In this document: one piece after another, positions 24,326 through 33,051 of the stretch
How the letters are laid out: each line of letters starts with the position of its first letter
How positions within the stretch are numbered: position 1 is the stretch's first letter
Assembly: GCA_001438605.1 (NCBI GenBank)
Contig: LIDE01000030.1
Coordinates: 1 to 44,394 of the forward strand
Length of the DNA stretch: 44,394 nucleotides
DNA from: SAR92 bacterium BACL16 MAG-120619-bin48
Lineage (GTDB): Bacteria > Pseudomonadota > Gammaproteobacteria > Pseudomonadales > Porticoccaceae
Direction: 5' to 3'
The notes under the pieces: model-generated
Told to the model about the DNA's origin: nothing
What the model saw: only the letters and a program-made list of their open reading frames with translations
Database searches by the model: none
Translations under genes and position numbers: made by a program

Positions 24326-24856
24326 CTAGGGAAGTCTTTTTGCTTTATTAAATTCTCGCATTCGCCCCAACACATCTATACCCAGTTGGTTATACACATC
24401 TAACAGGTCAATCAAAACCCAATTTTCTCGAATTAACCCTTTTTCACAGCGCCAAAAATCAAGACTGCGCATAGTAATTTTTTGGCCCGCTGGCGCAATA
24501 CCCAACCAGCCATCGCCACTGATAGTCATGCGCATACCAGGCCATGCAGTAAATTCGACATAGTCACCATCAGAGAACATATTCGATGTCTCAGGTATGC
24601 CACCACGATCAGGGAGAGCGTTTAGAAAAGGAATTTGGTGCCAGTTATGAACACCTGAGAGGCCTCTGCCAGTGCCGATTCCAGAGGGCCCATACCAATT
24701 ACACCTATGATGCCAATAATTGTCCAGAGCCATTGCATCCACGCCACCGTTGGAGAAGTTCAGTAGACCAGCGCACATATCATTAACCGTTGATTCTACA
24801 AATGTTGCCATCGAAACGGCTAAACCTAGACTGTTACGTTTTGTTATATTTATCAT
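24326..24856 (-). CDS. Single-domain SnoaL-like protein 4, opposite strand
   Basis: 176 residues from ATG 24856, which has AGGAG eight bases upstream; longer in-frame starts lack this. One NTF2-like domain with NWYGPSGIGTGRGLSGVH, QIPFLNALPDRGG, FTAWPGMRMTISGDGWLGIAP and SLDFWRCEKGLIRENWVLIDLLDVYNQ (longer blocks cut here). It resembles the second domain of protein 1 more than protein 3. It is transcribed alone from operator O3. The promoter region is near-identical to that of the forward operon, as if a domain plus its control region had been copied and inverted. Role unknown. Confidence 0.78.
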   Translation of the reverse strand: MINITKRNSLGLAVSMATFVESTVNDMCAGLLNFSNGGVDAMALDNYWHHRCNWYGPSGIGTGRGLSGVHNWHQIPFLNALPDRGGIPETSNMFSDGDYVEFTAWPGMRMTISGDGWLGIAPAGQKITMRSLDFWRCEKGLIRENWVLIDLLDVYNQLGIDVLGRMREFNKAKRLP

Positions 24857-24967
24857 GTTGATTTCTCCTAATGTGCATAAAAACTCAGAAATTAAGCCCA
24901 GCGGCAAGTCATCCCTTTTGTTTTTATTGTAGTAATTAACAGGAATAATCACCTAAATGAATCCCAT

Positions 24968-24990
24968 TTGTACTTCGAATGCAAATTAAA
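24968..24990 (-). promoter_or_regulatory. Operator/promoter O3 of the minus-strand SnoaL-like gene
   Basis: On the minus strand GCATTCGAAGTACA (24968-24981) follows ACTTTAATTT. TTAACT and TACAAA flank it 17 bases apart. The element lies about 110 bases before the ATG at 24856. It may also act on the divergent hydrolase gene at 25156. A further hairpin GCCGTA-TAGT-TACGGC lies at 25066-25081 in the same gap. Confidence 0.6.
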
Positions 24991-25155
24991 GTTAAACTAT
25001 TTTTTAACGATAAAAGGCAAATTTGTGCGGTTAAACATATATTTCGTCACATTTTAATAACATGTGCCGTATAGTTACGGCTTTAGAAAGACACTCTATA
25101 AAACTATTTTGTGACTCCGGCATCAAAAATATCACCCTTGTAAACTGGTAACGGG

Positions 25156-26052
25156 ATGTTCATGGCGATTATGAAAGCCTTTGCAGTCTATTTTATATTT
25201 ATTAGTGTTTCGCACTTCGGTAATACAGTCGAAGCGGAGGAAACTAATACACGGCCACTTGAAATCGAAGCTCGCTTCATCTCTATGGAAAGGAATCGTC
25301 TGGCGAGCCCCTTAAAAGGTCTCTCGGCCCAAGTGGGGAAATTCAGTGTAGATGGGTTAATTCAATATGCCCTCTTGCTGCAACCCGAAAATGGAATGCC
25401 AGAATCCGGCTGGCCAGTGATAATTTTTAATCATGGATTTCATCCTGAGCCGTCTATGAGTGGTCGGCGCACCATAGACGGCATAAGTGACCGCCCGGGT
25501 GACTATTATCGCCAGATACCTCAGATACTTGCGCGCCAAGGGTTTTTAATCGTTGCGCCAGATTATCGGGGCCACAATGATTCCATAGGCACTGAGTTCA
25601 CCCTGCAAGAAAACTCCTCTAACTGGTATGTCCGCGATGTACTGGGCATGCTAACTTCCCTTCAGGGTAATAGTCACGCCAATATGGAGCATTTATTTAT
25701 GCTCGGCCACTCCATGGGGGCAGAAGTAACACTCCTCGCTGCTGCTGCCCTTGGCGGCAGGTTGAAAGGGGCTAGTATTTGGTCTGCCCATGTCCCTGCA
25801 GTTAATGCCAGCCAATTAGAGCAGATCTATAGCCCCATAAATATTCATCACGCAAAGGATGACCCAACAACGGTCTTTGAGGGATCTGTGGCCATCGCCA
25901 GCCAACTTGATCAATTAGGTAACACCAGCAAACTGTATTCATACTTGAGCGCGAACCATCTCTTTACGGGCGACAATTTACAATTGGCAATTACCCGAGA
26001 TATCGAATTTTTCCGACATATTATGCTGACCCATGGGACGCGCCAAGAGTAG
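25156..26052 (+). CDS. Exported alpha/beta hydrolase (periplasmic esterase type)
   Basis: 298 residues. An N-terminal hydrophobic segment (MKAFAVYFIFISVSHFG then TVEAEE) looks like a signal peptide, so the enzyme is probably periplasmic. The hydrolase core shows PVIIFNHGF (oxyanion strand), VAPDYRGHNDSIG, LFMLGHSMGAEVTLLAAAA with the nucleophile serine, IHHAKDDPTT for the acid and SANHLFTG for the histidine. It resembles dienelactone-hydrolase/prolyl-oligopeptidase-like esterases. It stands between two operator-controlled units, divergent from SnoaL-like gene 4. A role in taking off an ester group before import is plausible but not shown. Confidence 0.82.
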   Translation: MFMAIMKAFAVYFIFISVSHFGNTVEAEETNTRPLEIEARFISMERNRLASPLKGLSAQVGKFSVDGLIQYALLLQPENGMPESGWPVIIFNHGFHPEPSMSGRRTIDGISDRPGDYYRQIPQILARQGFLIVAPDYRGHNDSIGTEFTLQENSSNWYVRDVLGMLTSLQGNSHANMEHLFMLGHSMGAEVTLLAAAALGGRLKGASIWSAHVPAVNASQLEQIYSPINIHHAKDDPTTVFEGSVAIASQLDQLGNTSKLYSYLSANHLFTGDNLQLAITRDIEFFRHIMLTHGTRQE

Positions 26053-26208
26053 CTGAGCTTGGGTTCTGCGCTAACAATTAAAGTCTATAGGTCAACGTGA
26101 GCTTCTTTGAGCCCCCTCTCACGGCCGGAAATACGTCAGTTACTGGCTAAGAACATGACTAAATGACTCCCTAAATTTTTACGAACTAGACATGCGACTT
26201 ATCGCATC

Positions 26209-26238
26209 TTGATTTTGCATTCGCAGTACATTACTATC
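26209..26238 (+). promoter_or_regulatory. Promoter/operator O4 of the bicupin operon
   Basis: TTGATT (26209-26214) and TACTAT (26233-26238) are 18 bases apart. Between them lies GCATTCGCAGTACA (26217-26230), the only operator copy with C instead of A in the TTCGAA core. It probably drives the long operon from 26277 to at least 31366. Confidence 0.55.
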
Positions 26239-26276
26239 GTGCCTCACTCATTTCAACTTACTGTTTGAATACACTT

Positions 26277-27305
26277 ATGACCCCAATCTCTAATGTAGGC
26301 AGCCTCAAATCTTTTATTTTACGTCGCAGCGAGATCGTGCCTTGTAAGACCGCGTTCATCGATGCTCGAACGCCAGGAAGCGACCAGAAAGAAAATTATT
26401 GCCTCATTGGTGCAGGCGTAGCGGAAAACACAGAGCAAGTAGTGCACATAAGTACTCCACATGGCTTTGATGTCGGCGCAGCGCGTCAGCCAAAAGGCTG
26501 CAAAAACTCTCATCATAGTCACGATACAGAGGAGGTATTTATCGTTCATCAGGGGCAGTGGAAGTTTACCTGGGGCGAAGATGGTAGCGATGGTGAGACT
26601 GTACTATGCAGTGGTGATACAATCTCTATACCTACTCAAATGTTTCGAGGCTTTGAAAATGTGGGTGACGATAATGGGTTCCTGCTCAGTGTTTTAGGTC
26701 ATCTTCCAGACGGCACCCCAGGTAGGGTCACCTGGGCGCCATATGTTTTCGAAGAGGCAAAACAGTATGGGTTAGTGTTACTGCAGGATGGGCGTCTTAT
26801 CGATACGCATGCAGGCCAGCGTATTCCAGATGACCAACCGTTATATAGTCCTATCTCTGGTGAAGAACTAGAGGCTTTCAGAACATTAACACTGGAAGAT
26901 ATGACTAAGAATGTCTGTCGCAATGCTGAGCTTGTAACTCAGAATACTGGTGGCCTTAGCGATGGCCATGGCGCACAAGAATTTTCTGTTATTGGCGGCC
27001 AAACTGACTCTGAGCGCATGCCTGCAGGCAAGATTAGTCGGCCTCACAACTTTCAACTGCGACGATTGATGCTTGATCCCGGTGCGTCAATCGCTAAGCA
27101 CAAGCGGCAGGAGCCCGAAGTTATATTTGTTCATCAAGGTAGCATTATGGTCGCCACGCACAAAGGCACCTTTACCCTCGGTACTGGTGATCTATTTACC
27201 TGCCCCGTTGGGCTACCTCGATCCTTTACTAATGAAGGCAGTGAAACTGCCGACATAATAGTAGTACGAGGCGGGGACTGCCCCAGTGCCGCAATCTTTA
27301 TCTGA
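26277..27305 (+). CDS. Bicupin protein, possible dioxygenase or isomerase
   Basis: 342 residues (ATG 26277; a TTG at 26265 is possible) with two cupin domains. Domain 1 (about 55-150) has HHSHDTEEVFIVHQG, giving the HxH and Glu of cupin motif 1, then GDTISIPTQMFRGFEN, where motif 2 has Arg in place of the usual His. Domain 2 (about 255-340) has KHKRQEPEVIFVHQG and GDLFTCPVGLPRSFTN, again Arg for His and lacking the full HxH. Domain 1 could still bind a metal through three ligands. Bicupins include ring-cleaving dioxygenases, but this one matches none that I can name. It is first gene of the O4 operon, 37 bases before a SnoaL-like gene. Confidence 0.75.
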   Translation: MTPISNVGSLKSFILRRSEIVPCKTAFIDARTPGSDQKENYCLIGAGVAENTEQVVHISTPHGFDVGAARQPKGCKNSHHSHDTEEVFIVHQGQWKFTWGEDGSDGETVLCSGDTISIPTQMFRGFENVGDDNGFLLSVLGHLPDGTPGRVTWAPYVFEEAKQYGLVLLQDGRLIDTHAGQRIPDDQPLYSPISGEELEAFRTLTLEDMTKNVCRNAELVTQNTGGLSDGHGAQEFSVIGGQTDSERMPAGKISRPHNFQLRRLMLDPGASIAKHKRQEPEVIFVHQGSIMVATHKGTFTLGTGDLFTCPVGLPRSFTNEGSETADIIVVRGGDCPSAAIFI

Positions 27306-27342
27306 AAACGCGGTTTAGCGTTGGCAATAATTTTAGAGATTA

Positions 27343-28413
27343 ATGACTATGGATAGAATGCAAAACCACTACGATAGCGCCCCTAGTAAAACGGACGCAA
27401 AAGCTTCCTCGATGGCAGGTTTTGACGATGAATTTACCGATATCGTTGACTATATCTTGCGAATTACGTACCGAATTTGGGAAGGTAAGCAAATAGGACT
27501 TTGTTACGATTATTATTCCAGTGACTGCCCGGTGTATACAATGGCCGGCATTACGATTGGCGCCGAAGAAGTTACCCAAAATACGCTAACCACGTTAGCG
27601 AGTTTTCCCGATAGAACCCTGGGAGGCGAAAATGTGATCTGGGGTGGTAACGACATTGACGGGTATCATACTTCCCACCTAATAAAAACGTCGATGACCA
27701 ACCTCGGCGCCAGCGACATGGGCCCTTCATCCAATAAAAAGACGACCTTTTGGGTGATCGCACATTGTATCGTCAAGAATAATATAATTGTCGAAGAATG
27801 GTTGGTCCGGGATAATTATGCCCTTGCCGAACAGCTCGGCTTCGATGTTCATCAGGTCGCTATGGAAAAAGCGTCTGCACCTATACAGCAGCGGCTAAAG
27901 GATTGGAATGACTCTGAACTGCATCGAGTAGAAAAAAGCGTCACTCACGAACGTCAGCCATTTTCAGGGTCCAGTTCCAATGATCCCGAAGGCTTTATCG
28001 CTGCCTTACTGCAAAATGTCTGGAACGCTAGATTACTTGGTGATGCTTTCCAAAGCTACTCGGAAGACGCCTTATTACACTGCTCAAGAAACCAAGTATT
28101 GAAAGGCCATGAAAAAATTGCCGCCTTTTACGCTCAAATAATAGGCACTGTCACGCAATTAAAATTCTCTTACGATTATAGCTGCTCTATTCCAAACGCC
28201 AGCGGCGGCACTGATGTCGCTGTTCGCTGGACTATAGCGGGGAATCATGGCGGCCCTGGTCTCTATGGTGAGCCATCGGGAACGCCCCTGCTGATTTTAG
28301 GAGAGAGCCAATTTAGGATAATCGATGGCCTAATTACTGAGGAATGGACTATTTTTGATGAGCTGTCCATATTGGTTCAAATTTATCGCGCCAGGTTGAG
28401 CATCACGGGATAA
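27343..28413 (+). CDS. Tandem SnoaL/NTF2-like protein 5, divergent
   Basis: 356 residues with two predicted NTF2-like domains. The first (about 25-170) has DYYSSDCPVYTMAGITIGAE, ASFPDRTLGGENVIWGG and IVEEWLVRDNYALAEQLGFD. The second (about 215-350) has NVWNARLLGDAFQSYSEDA, GHEKIAAFYAQIIGTV and RIIDGLITEEWTIFDELSI. The WYGPxGIG block of proteins 1-4 is missing, so it is a separate branch, closer to ordinary SnoaL-like ester cyclases. It lies inside the O4 operon between the bicupin and the symporter. The presence of a fifth family member argues that this fold does the core chemistry of the locus. Confidence 0.72.
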   Translation: MTMDRMQNHYDSAPSKTDAKASSMAGFDDEFTDIVDYILRITYRIWEGKQIGLCYDYYSSDCPVYTMAGITIGAEEVTQNTLTTLASFPDRTLGGENVIWGGNDIDGYHTSHLIKTSMTNLGASDMGPSSNKKTTFWVIAHCIVKNNIIVEEWLVRDNYALAEQLGFDVHQVAMEKASAPIQQRLKDWNDSELHRVEKSVTHERQPFSGSSSNDPEGFIAALLQNVWNARLLGDAFQSYSEDALLHCSRNQVLKGHEKIAAFYAQIIGTVTQLKFSYDYSCSIPNASGGTDVAVRWTIAGNHGGPGLYGEPSGTPLLILGESQFRIIDGLITEEWTIFDELSILVQIYRARLSITG

Positions 28414-28438
28414 ACGTACCTACAAAAGAAGAAAAGAT

Positions 28439-30052
28439 ATGGAACTACAATCATTTGGTTTTATAAATTGGCTGGTGTTAGGAACCTATCTGTGCGCAAA
28501 TATTGTTCTTGGATTTGTACTCAGTAAAAAAGTCACTACTGCAGATGACTTTTTTATCGGCCAGCGAAACATTCCCTGGTGGGCTATTGGTATTTCGGTT
28601 GTCGCCACCTATGTAAGCGCCCTATCCTTTCTTGGTGGACCTGCCTGGTCCTACACTGAGGGGCTGAGTGTTATTGCCATTCACCTCAATTATCCCATCG
28701 TTATCTTCATTGTTATTGCATTTTTCTTACCGTTTTTCTTCAATAGTGGCTGTGCTTCGATATACGAATATCTTGAAAAACGTTTTGGCCCCACGACGCG
28801 CAGTGTTATTTCTATTATTTTCCTGATATCCCAATGCCTGACTTCGGCAGCCATTCTCTATGCCACAGCACTAGTTCTTGAGTTTATTACAGGAATGCCC
28901 GTGGTTTACGCTATTGTCATCATCACCCTTATTGCGCTGGTTTACACCATCATGGGTGGATTGGCGGCAGTCATTTGGACAGACGTTATTCAGGCATTTA
29001 TATTATTGCTCGGTGCGCTAATTATCACTGTTGCTTTAATCAATAACCTCAACCTACCCCTAGGGGAAACGCTGGAGCTATTAAAGTCTCAGGGTAAAAC
29101 CAACCCCTTGAGTTTTAGTTTCGACGTAACCGAAGTCAGCACCTTATGGACAGGTGTCATTGCCATGACCCTATTTCATATAACCGTATATGGTGCCAAC
29201 CAGATGATGGTGCAACGCACCCTGGCATCCAAGAACATCGGCGATGCCAAAAAATCTTTTTTAATGATGGGCTATTTTGCGATCTTTATATATTTCCTGT
29301 TTTTCCTACTTGGCATACTGTTTTACAGCTATTACGGTGCTCGCGAATTCGACAATGGCAATACAATCATTCTAGAATTTGCCTCCTCTCTGGCCATTCC
29401 TGGGCTTATGGGTATTATTGCTGCAGCAGTGATAGCAGCCTCCATGTCTAGTCTTGACTCCGCATTTAATTCTATGTCGACAGTAACCACCATCGATTTT
29501 TATCAGAAATATGCAAAACCCAACGCTAGTCCAGAACACTACCTTTTGGCGTCACGGCTATTCACTATTTTCTGGGCATTAGCCATCATCATTCCAGCCT
29601 TTATGTATACGAAAAGTAACGGCTCTGTTCTGGAGACTCTAAGTAAACTCGGGTCTTATTTTGTAGGTGCCAAACTGGCCATGTTTGGTCTAGGCTTTTT
29701 CTCCAAACACACCACTGAAAGAGGCCTATTAACCGGCGTAGTTGCTGGCTTTGGGGTGCTTTGGTGGGTCGCGACAAGTACCGATATCGCCTGGCCCTGG
29801 TACTGTGCAATCGGCGGTATTGTCAATATCAGCGTCTCGATTGCTGCCAGCCTAATTATTGATGGTCATCAAACTGAATACTCCAGATATAGTGTCGAGG
29901 GTCAGAAGCAATATTTTGCTGACAACAACCTTCCCGAAAAGGACGGCGGCTGGTATTTAGTACCCGGCCGAATCGATAAACAAACTTATTGGTTACTGCT
30001 GTTTTTTGTCGGCTCGATTGCCGGCTTATATTTATTTAACCAGTTGATTTAA
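28439..30052 (+). CDS. Sodium:solute symporter (SSS family)
   Basis: 537 residues with about 13-14 hydrophobic segments. The family core is visible: TADDFFIGQRNIPWWAIGIS, ATYVSALSFLGGPAWSY, YTIMGGLAAVIWTDVIQAF (longer block cut here), and AASMSSLDSAFNSMSTV, which holds the Na+-site serines. SSS carriers import sugars, organic acids, amino acids or vitamins with Na+ at the inner membrane. It follows SnoaL-like protein 5 by 25 bases with an AGAAAAG ribosome site. The likely role is uptake of the processed substrate from the periplasm. The substrate cannot be read from the sequence. Confidence 0.92.
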   Translation: MELQSFGFINWLVLGTYLCANIVLGFVLSKKVTTADDFFIGQRNIPWWAIGISVVATYVSALSFLGGPAWSYTEGLSVIAIHLNYPIVIFIVIAFFLPFFFNSGCASIYEYLEKRFGPTTRSVISIIFLISQCLTSAAILYATALVLEFITGMPVVYAIVIITLIALVYTIMGGLAAVIWTDVIQAFILLLGALIITVALINNLNLPLGETLELLKSQGKTNPLSFSFDVTEVSTLWTGVIAMTLFHITVYGANQMMVQRTLASKNIGDAKKSFLMMGYFAIFIYFLFFLLGILFYSYYGAREFDNGNTIILEFASSLAIPGLMGIIAAAVIAASMSSLDSAFNSMSTVTTIDFYQKYAKPNASPEHYLLASRLFTIFWALAIIIPAFMYTKSNGSVLETLSKLGSYFVGAKLAMFGLGFFSKHTTERGLLTGVVAGFGVLWWVATSTDIAWPWYCAIGGIVNISVSIAASLIIDGHQTEYSRYSVEGQKQYFADNNLPEKDGGWYLVPGRIDKQTYWLLLFFVGSIAGLYLFNQLI

Positions 30053-30058
30053 GATAAC

Positions 30059-30078
30059 AGCGGGCGCGCTGCCGCTTT
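30059..30078 (+). terminator. Weak hairpin after the symporter gene
   Basis: AGCGG (30059-30063) and CCGCT (30072-30076) pair around an eight-base GC-rich loop, followed by only a short TTT. It may weaken transcription into the next gene rather than end it. Confidence 0.3.
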
Positions 30079-30220
30079 AAAGGCGCTATGTAAGTGGTCG
30101 GAGTGGACGTATTTCCCGCCGACTAATAATGGCAATGCATCCACTTCTCCAGCCTGCAATGATCAGGTGCAGAATCGACTGGGGTTGATGCCTTTTCACA
30201 TTCTGATTGAGGAATTATAG

Positions 30221-31366
30221 ATGGGTAACATACTAACTAGCCACGTAGGCTCACTCCCTAGAACTCAAGAAGTCGTTGATTACATTTTTGCTAGAGAAAA
30301 TGAGCAGCCATATGATGCGCAGCAATTCGACGACTGTATGACTTCCAGCGTTCTTGACACGGTAGAGAAACAAAAGCATGCAGGTATCGATATTGTTAGC
30401 GATGGTGAAACATCTAAAATATCCTATGCCACCTATGTGAAAGACCGATATACCGGATTTTCAGGTGATAGTCCTCGCAATCCTCCAGAAGATTTAAAAC
30501 TGTTCCCAGGCTTTCTCCAAAAACTGGCAAACGATGGTGGTACGCCACAGTATGCACGTCCCATGTGCACGGCTGAAGTGAAGTCAAAAGGTCAGGGAGA
30601 ACTGCAAAAAGACATAGCCAATCTAAAATCAGCAATGGCTGCCAACGATATTCATCGGGGCTTTATGAATGCCGCCTCACCAGGGGTTATTTCGCTATTT
30701 TTACAAAATGACTATTACCCTACAAGAGATGCTTATCTAGCAGCGCTTGCCGATGCGATGCGAGATGAATATGAAACTATTGTGGCCTCAGGATTAGACC
30801 TACAGCTGGATTGCCCCGACCTGGCACTTTCAAGGCATATGCTATTTAGTCATTTGTCAGATGCAGAGTTTATCAAAATTGCTGAGTCACACGTAGATGC
30901 GCTCAACCACGCGCTTAAAAATATACCCGAAGAGAACGTTAGAATTCATATCTGCTGGGGCAATTATGAAGGCCCCCACTGCTGTGATATTGACATGAGT
31001 AAGGTGTTTGGGACCTTAATGAAGACCAAGGCTCAGTACATTTTGTTTGAAACATCTAACCCCCGTCATGCTCACGAATGGACTGTTTTCCGCGATCGTA
31101 AGAGCGAAATACCGGATAATAAAATACTGGTGCCTGGCGTCGTAGATACCACCACCAATTTTGTCGAACACCCTGAGTTAGTTGCAGAACGAATTCAGAA
31201 ATTTGTCGATATAGTGGGCTCAGAAAGAGTCATAGCCGGTTCGGATTGCGGGTTTGGTACCTTTGCCGGTTTTGGTGCGGTAGACCCCGACATTGCTTTT
31301 GCAAAATTAAAGTCGTTATCTGAGGGCGCAGCACTGGTAACTAACCGTTTACGCGATATTAAATAA
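30221..31366 (+). CDS. MetE-like zinc methyltransferase / epoxyalkane-CoM transferase family
   Basis: 381 residues corresponding only to the C-terminal barrel of cobalamin-independent methionine synthase. The zinc set is complete: His243 and Cys245 in RIHICWGNYEG, Glu277 in ILFETSN, Cys343 in AGSDCGFGTF. The N-terminal TSHVGSLPR is typical of the short family, which includes archaeal MetE, methylcobalamin-dependent demethylases and epoxyalkane:coenzyme M transferase. It lacks the N-terminal folate domain, so it is unlikely to be a housekeeping MetE. A role in transferring a methyl or other alkyl group from the pathway substrate to a thiol fits the context. The ribosome site GAGGAAT is good. 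It lies 168 bases after the symporter gene. Confidence 0.82.
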   Translation: MGNILTSHVGSLPRTQEVVDYIFARENEQPYDAQQFDDCMTSSVLDTVEKQKHAGIDIVSDGETSKISYATYVKDRYTGFSGDSPRNPPEDLKLFPGFLQKLANDGGTPQYARPMCTAEVKSKGQGELQKDIANLKSAMAANDIHRGFMNAASPGVISLFLQNDYYPTRDAYLAALADAMRDEYETIVASGLDLQLDCPDLALSRHMLFSHLSDAEFIKIAESHVDALNHALKNIPEENVRIHICWGNYEGPHCCDIDMSKVFGTLMKTKAQYILFETSNPRHAHEWTVFRDRKSEIPDNKILVPGVVDTTTNFVEHPELVAERIQKFVDIVGSERVIAGSDCGFGTFAGFGAVDPDIAFAKLKSLSEGAALVTNRLRDIK

Positions 31367-31505
31367 AGATTCCTGTCTGGGCATATTGCTTTTTTATTGC
31401 TAAAAACTTGAACAGAATTGATTAAGCTATCATAGGTAGATGACTGCCGAGTAAAGCTTAATTTAGTCCCAAACCGCCAATCCCATATTGGAAAGACTCA
31501 GCCCT

Positions 31506-32939
31506 ATGCCACGTGCCATTTTGCTCCCTTTGTTCCTGTTGTTCTCTTTGTTAAGTGGGCTTATAAGCCCCAATATCTATGCCCTATGCGCACCGACCGC
31601 TGTCAGCTGCATAAGCTCGCTAGACAGTCTCAGTATTGCCGCACTGAGAAGCCGTCAATACCAATCTAGCCCCAGTCTGATTAAACAACTGAGCGCGAAT
31701 GACGGGCTTAGTGAATATGCCCGTCACTACTCACTTGATGGTACCGCGCCATTTCATAGTTATATGGTTAGCTATCAATCAGACCTGAGGATGGTCTATG
31801 CCCGCCTAGACATTCCATCAACGGCTATGCCCGCCAAGGGTTATCCCGTAATAATATTTGCCCATGGCTGGGTTGGCCAAGAAAAAGCCGATAATTATAA
31901 TTTCGGTTATGACTTAACATCACTTGCAGGAGAGCTCATCAATGGCTATGTCGACGCAGGATTTATGGTGATTACCCCTGGGTATCTGGGCCATGGAACT
32001 GTTGATGGGGTGCAGGCCGAGGGCTTCGACATAATGCAAAGCTGGGACAATGCCACTTATTTGACACCCACCTTTTATGCAATCGATTTGCTAAATCTAC
32101 TTGAGGGCCTATCGTTTGTGAATAGCACAGATTGGAAAAAATGGGCGGGAAATAAGATGTTGAGTCCCAAAGCCAACCTTAACGCCATAAACCTTACCGG
32201 TCATTCTCAGGGTGGCGATGTCGCTCTCACGGCACTAGCAGTGTCCGGGGAAGACTCCAGTATCAAAAATACTTTTGCAGCAGCTTCGATTTGGTCGGGA
32301 AATATTCCCAGTAGGTTTACCCAACTAGAAACATTTGCACCTATGGCGAAAACCTTACAGGCATTTTTCTCGGGAGATGGTACCTGGACCGGTACAGCAA
32401 AAGGCCGAGATAACAGCATTAATCAAAGCTTTATTTTTCCTTGGCCAAGTGATTCTATCGGCACCCTTGATACGAGTTCGCCTGTTTGGACATGGCAATC
32501 AGAACAGTGGGCAGAGCCCACTGTCGCGTCGGTTATACGCAGTAGATATAAAATTATGTATGACCGAATTAATACACAGGTAGAAGACGCAGAGGCTTTA
32601 TCCATCAACATTGAAATAGGTGATGACGGCAAGTTAGAAGTAAAACATCCACTTAAATTTGAAAAGCAGATACTAGCCATTGGCGGGTTCGATGCGGTGG
32701 AGTTTTTGACTGAGCCATTGGTGCTTCATTTCTCAGACAGGGACTATTATTCGATGCCCAGTTGGAATCTAGATTTAGCCAAACGGATAGGCCGGGGAGG
32801 TGGCAACGCAAAGGCTTTTATTTATAATGGCAATACTCATGGATTGAAGCGCAGTCAATATAGTTGGTTTTCGCCGGATGATACTACTGATGGATTTCCA
32901 CAGGCCGTTAAACGGGATATATTATTATTTGCTCGTTAA
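31506..32939 (+). CDS. Second exported alpha/beta hydrolase
   Basis: 477 residues from ATG 31506, preceded by GGAAAGA; a TTG at 31488 would add six residues before the signal peptide. The N-terminus (MPRAILLPLFLLFSLLSGL) is a signal peptide. Hydrolase marks are YPVIIFAHGWVG, ITPGYLGHG, LTGHSQGGDVALTALAV with the nucleophile serine, LVLHFSDRDYYSMPSWN for the acid and NGNTHGLKR for the histidine. It is larger than the hydrolase at 25156 through a roughly 150-residue insert between the nucleophile and acid blocks. Both share PVIIF-HG and GHS-G. Likely a periplasmic esterase; substrate unknown. Confidence 0.82.
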   Translation: MPRAILLPLFLLFSLLSGLISPNIYALCAPTAVSCISSLDSLSIAALRSRQYQSSPSLIKQLSANDGLSEYARHYSLDGTAPFHSYMVSYQSDLRMVYARLDIPSTAMPAKGYPVIIFAHGWVGQEKADNYNFGYDLTSLAGELINGYVDAGFMVITPGYLGHGTVDGVQAEGFDIMQSWDNATYLTPTFYAIDLLNLLEGLSFVNSTDWKKWAGNKMLSPKANLNAINLTGHSQGGDVALTALAVSGEDSSIKNTFAAASIWSGNIPSRFTQLETFAPMAKTLQAFFSGDGTWTGTAKGRDNSINQSFIFPWPSDSIGTLDTSSPVWTWQSEQWAEPTVASVIRSRYKIMYDRINTQVEDAEALSINIEIGDDGKLEVKHPLKFEKQILAIGGFDAVEFLTEPLVLHFSDRDYYSMPSWNLDLAKRIGRGGGNAKAFIYNGNTHGLKRSQYSWFSPDDTTDGFPQAVKRDILLFAR

Positions 32940-33051
32940 CCCCATTCTTATTCCGTACGCTCTATCGGTATTATAAGCACCGTTGGAGCGACTTATAGCA
33001 AGCGCTATTCTACTCACAGTGAGTTTAATCAAACCACAGTAAGGCAATATT

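Noticed and set aside
30053-30220. An open frame of 55 codons in phase with the symporter gene after its stop
   Set aside because: The symporter ends naturally at its stop, the extension shows no membrane or domain sense, and an open run of this length can occur by chance.
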